Positions 63,815 to 64,000 of a stretch of 64,000 nucleotides of DNA are shown here, in pieces (position 1 is the stretch's first letter; the number at the start of each line of letters is the position of its first letter). A model generated the notes under the pieces. It was not told the DNA's origin, searched no databases, and saw only the letters and a program-made list of their open reading frames with translations. The translations under genes were made by a program, and so were the position numbers. Source of the stretch: Clostridia bacterium (GTDB lineage: Bacteria > Bacillota > Clostridia > Oscillospirales > Acutalibacteraceae); assembly GCA_017395425.1 (NCBI GenBank), contig JAFPUM010000061.1, forward strand, positions 62,001 through 126,000. The letters are read 5' to 3'.

Positions 63815-64000
63815 CTATATCCGCGCCTGCTGTGTTGGCAAAGAACCGTCATTGATCCGGATAATCTTGACATACATCACCCGTTTGGGCGTAGCCTCCG
63901 AAACCGATATACGGAACCCGCCAAATTCAATTCCCTCGCCCACCTGCGGTATCTTTCCCATACGTTCGGTGAGCCATCCGCTGATGGTCACAGCCTGCGT
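63815..64000 (-). CDS. CorC/HlyC-type transporter, C-terminal fragment (5' part beyond window)
   Basis: The last 61 residues of a protein that continues past the window end. VTISGWLTERMGKIPQVGE and the following FGGFRISVSEATPKRVMYVK are the CorC_HlyC transporter-associated domain found at the C-terminus of hemolysin-family CBS-domain membrane proteins, proposed magnesium or cation exporters. The stop is TAG at 63815-63817. Confidence 0.82.
   Translation of the reverse strand, partial: TQAVTISGWLTERMGKIPQVGEGIEFGGFRISVSEATPKRVMYVKIIRINDGSLPTQQARI

Overview
The window reads as a chromosomal segment of a low-to-mid GC, Gram-positive, spore-forming anaerobe of the class Clostridia; an Oscillospirales/Ruminococcaceae-type gut bacterium is my best guess. 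This is inference. The support is purine-rich Shine-Dalgarno sites with frequent TTG/GTG starts, TTGACA-17-TATAAT promoters, acetate kinase, an intact sporulation sigma factor of the SigK type, RecD2, ComF, TmcAL, a TcdA-type enzyme, single-chain GlyRS and BspA-type leucine-rich surface proteins. No plasmid, phage or complete insertion sequence is visible.

Layout. 1-8.1 kb: TatD nuclease end, ackA, tmcAL, a membrane HD-GYP protein, a lytic transglycosylase with coaE, and a membrane-anchored Ntn-hydrolase-like protein. 8.2-16.6 kb: three large minus-strand genes, namely a serine hydrolase with an SH3 domain, a CotH/lamin-tail lipoprotein and a SWIM-SNF2 helicase, with a 105-bp MITE-like element between the last two. 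16.8-19.3 kb: interleaved inverted repeats beside tRNA-Pro, then two G3E (CobW-like) GTPases, one very His-rich and one joined to a YcgQ-like C-terminal domain. 19.4-26.6 kb: two paralogous BspA-LRR/Ig surface proteins sharing a 104-bp stretch of identical promoter, leader and signal-peptide sequence. 26.8-29.5 kb: PHP phosphatase, DUF378 protein, and a BglII/BstYI-like restriction enzyme with an MT-A70 methyltransferase, bounded by two related hairpins. 29.6-40 kb: secA, an orphan small protein, a hybrid histidine kinase with a REC-HD-GYP response regulator, NUDIX, an Rpn-type nuclease and sigK. 40-48.2 kb: lipoprotein, glyS, MBL-fold lipoprotein, PadR-DUF2812 module, a second Rpn, tsf and rpsB with an attenuator-like leader. 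48.3-64 kb: second MITE copy, LRR membrane protein, TcdA, a degenerate beta-lactamase-like protein, LD-carboxypeptidase, HEAT protein, tRNA-Asp and tRNA-Thr, recD2, comF, glyA, a small Cys-rich protein divergent from an XRE regulator, a truncated Rpn next to another inverted-repeat element, a GT2-GtrA fusion, lepA, two membrane proteins and the end of a CorC/HlyC-type transporter.

How it fits together. Housekeeping (translation, secretion, CoA, folate/glycine, repair) alternates with cell-surface and signalling genes. Cyclic-di-GMP turnover is suggested by the two HD-GYP proteins. Zinc or another metal is the likely business of the G3E pair. The accessory material (restriction cassette, three Rpn loci, MITE-like elements, expanding LRR repeats) marks where this genome is changing. 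No known defence island beyond the restriction-modification pair is seen. The strongest candidates for something undescribed are the 103-105 bp TIR element found twice, the hairpin-bounded restriction cassette, the rpsB leader with a terminator, and the two enzyme homologues whose catalytic residues have been replaced.
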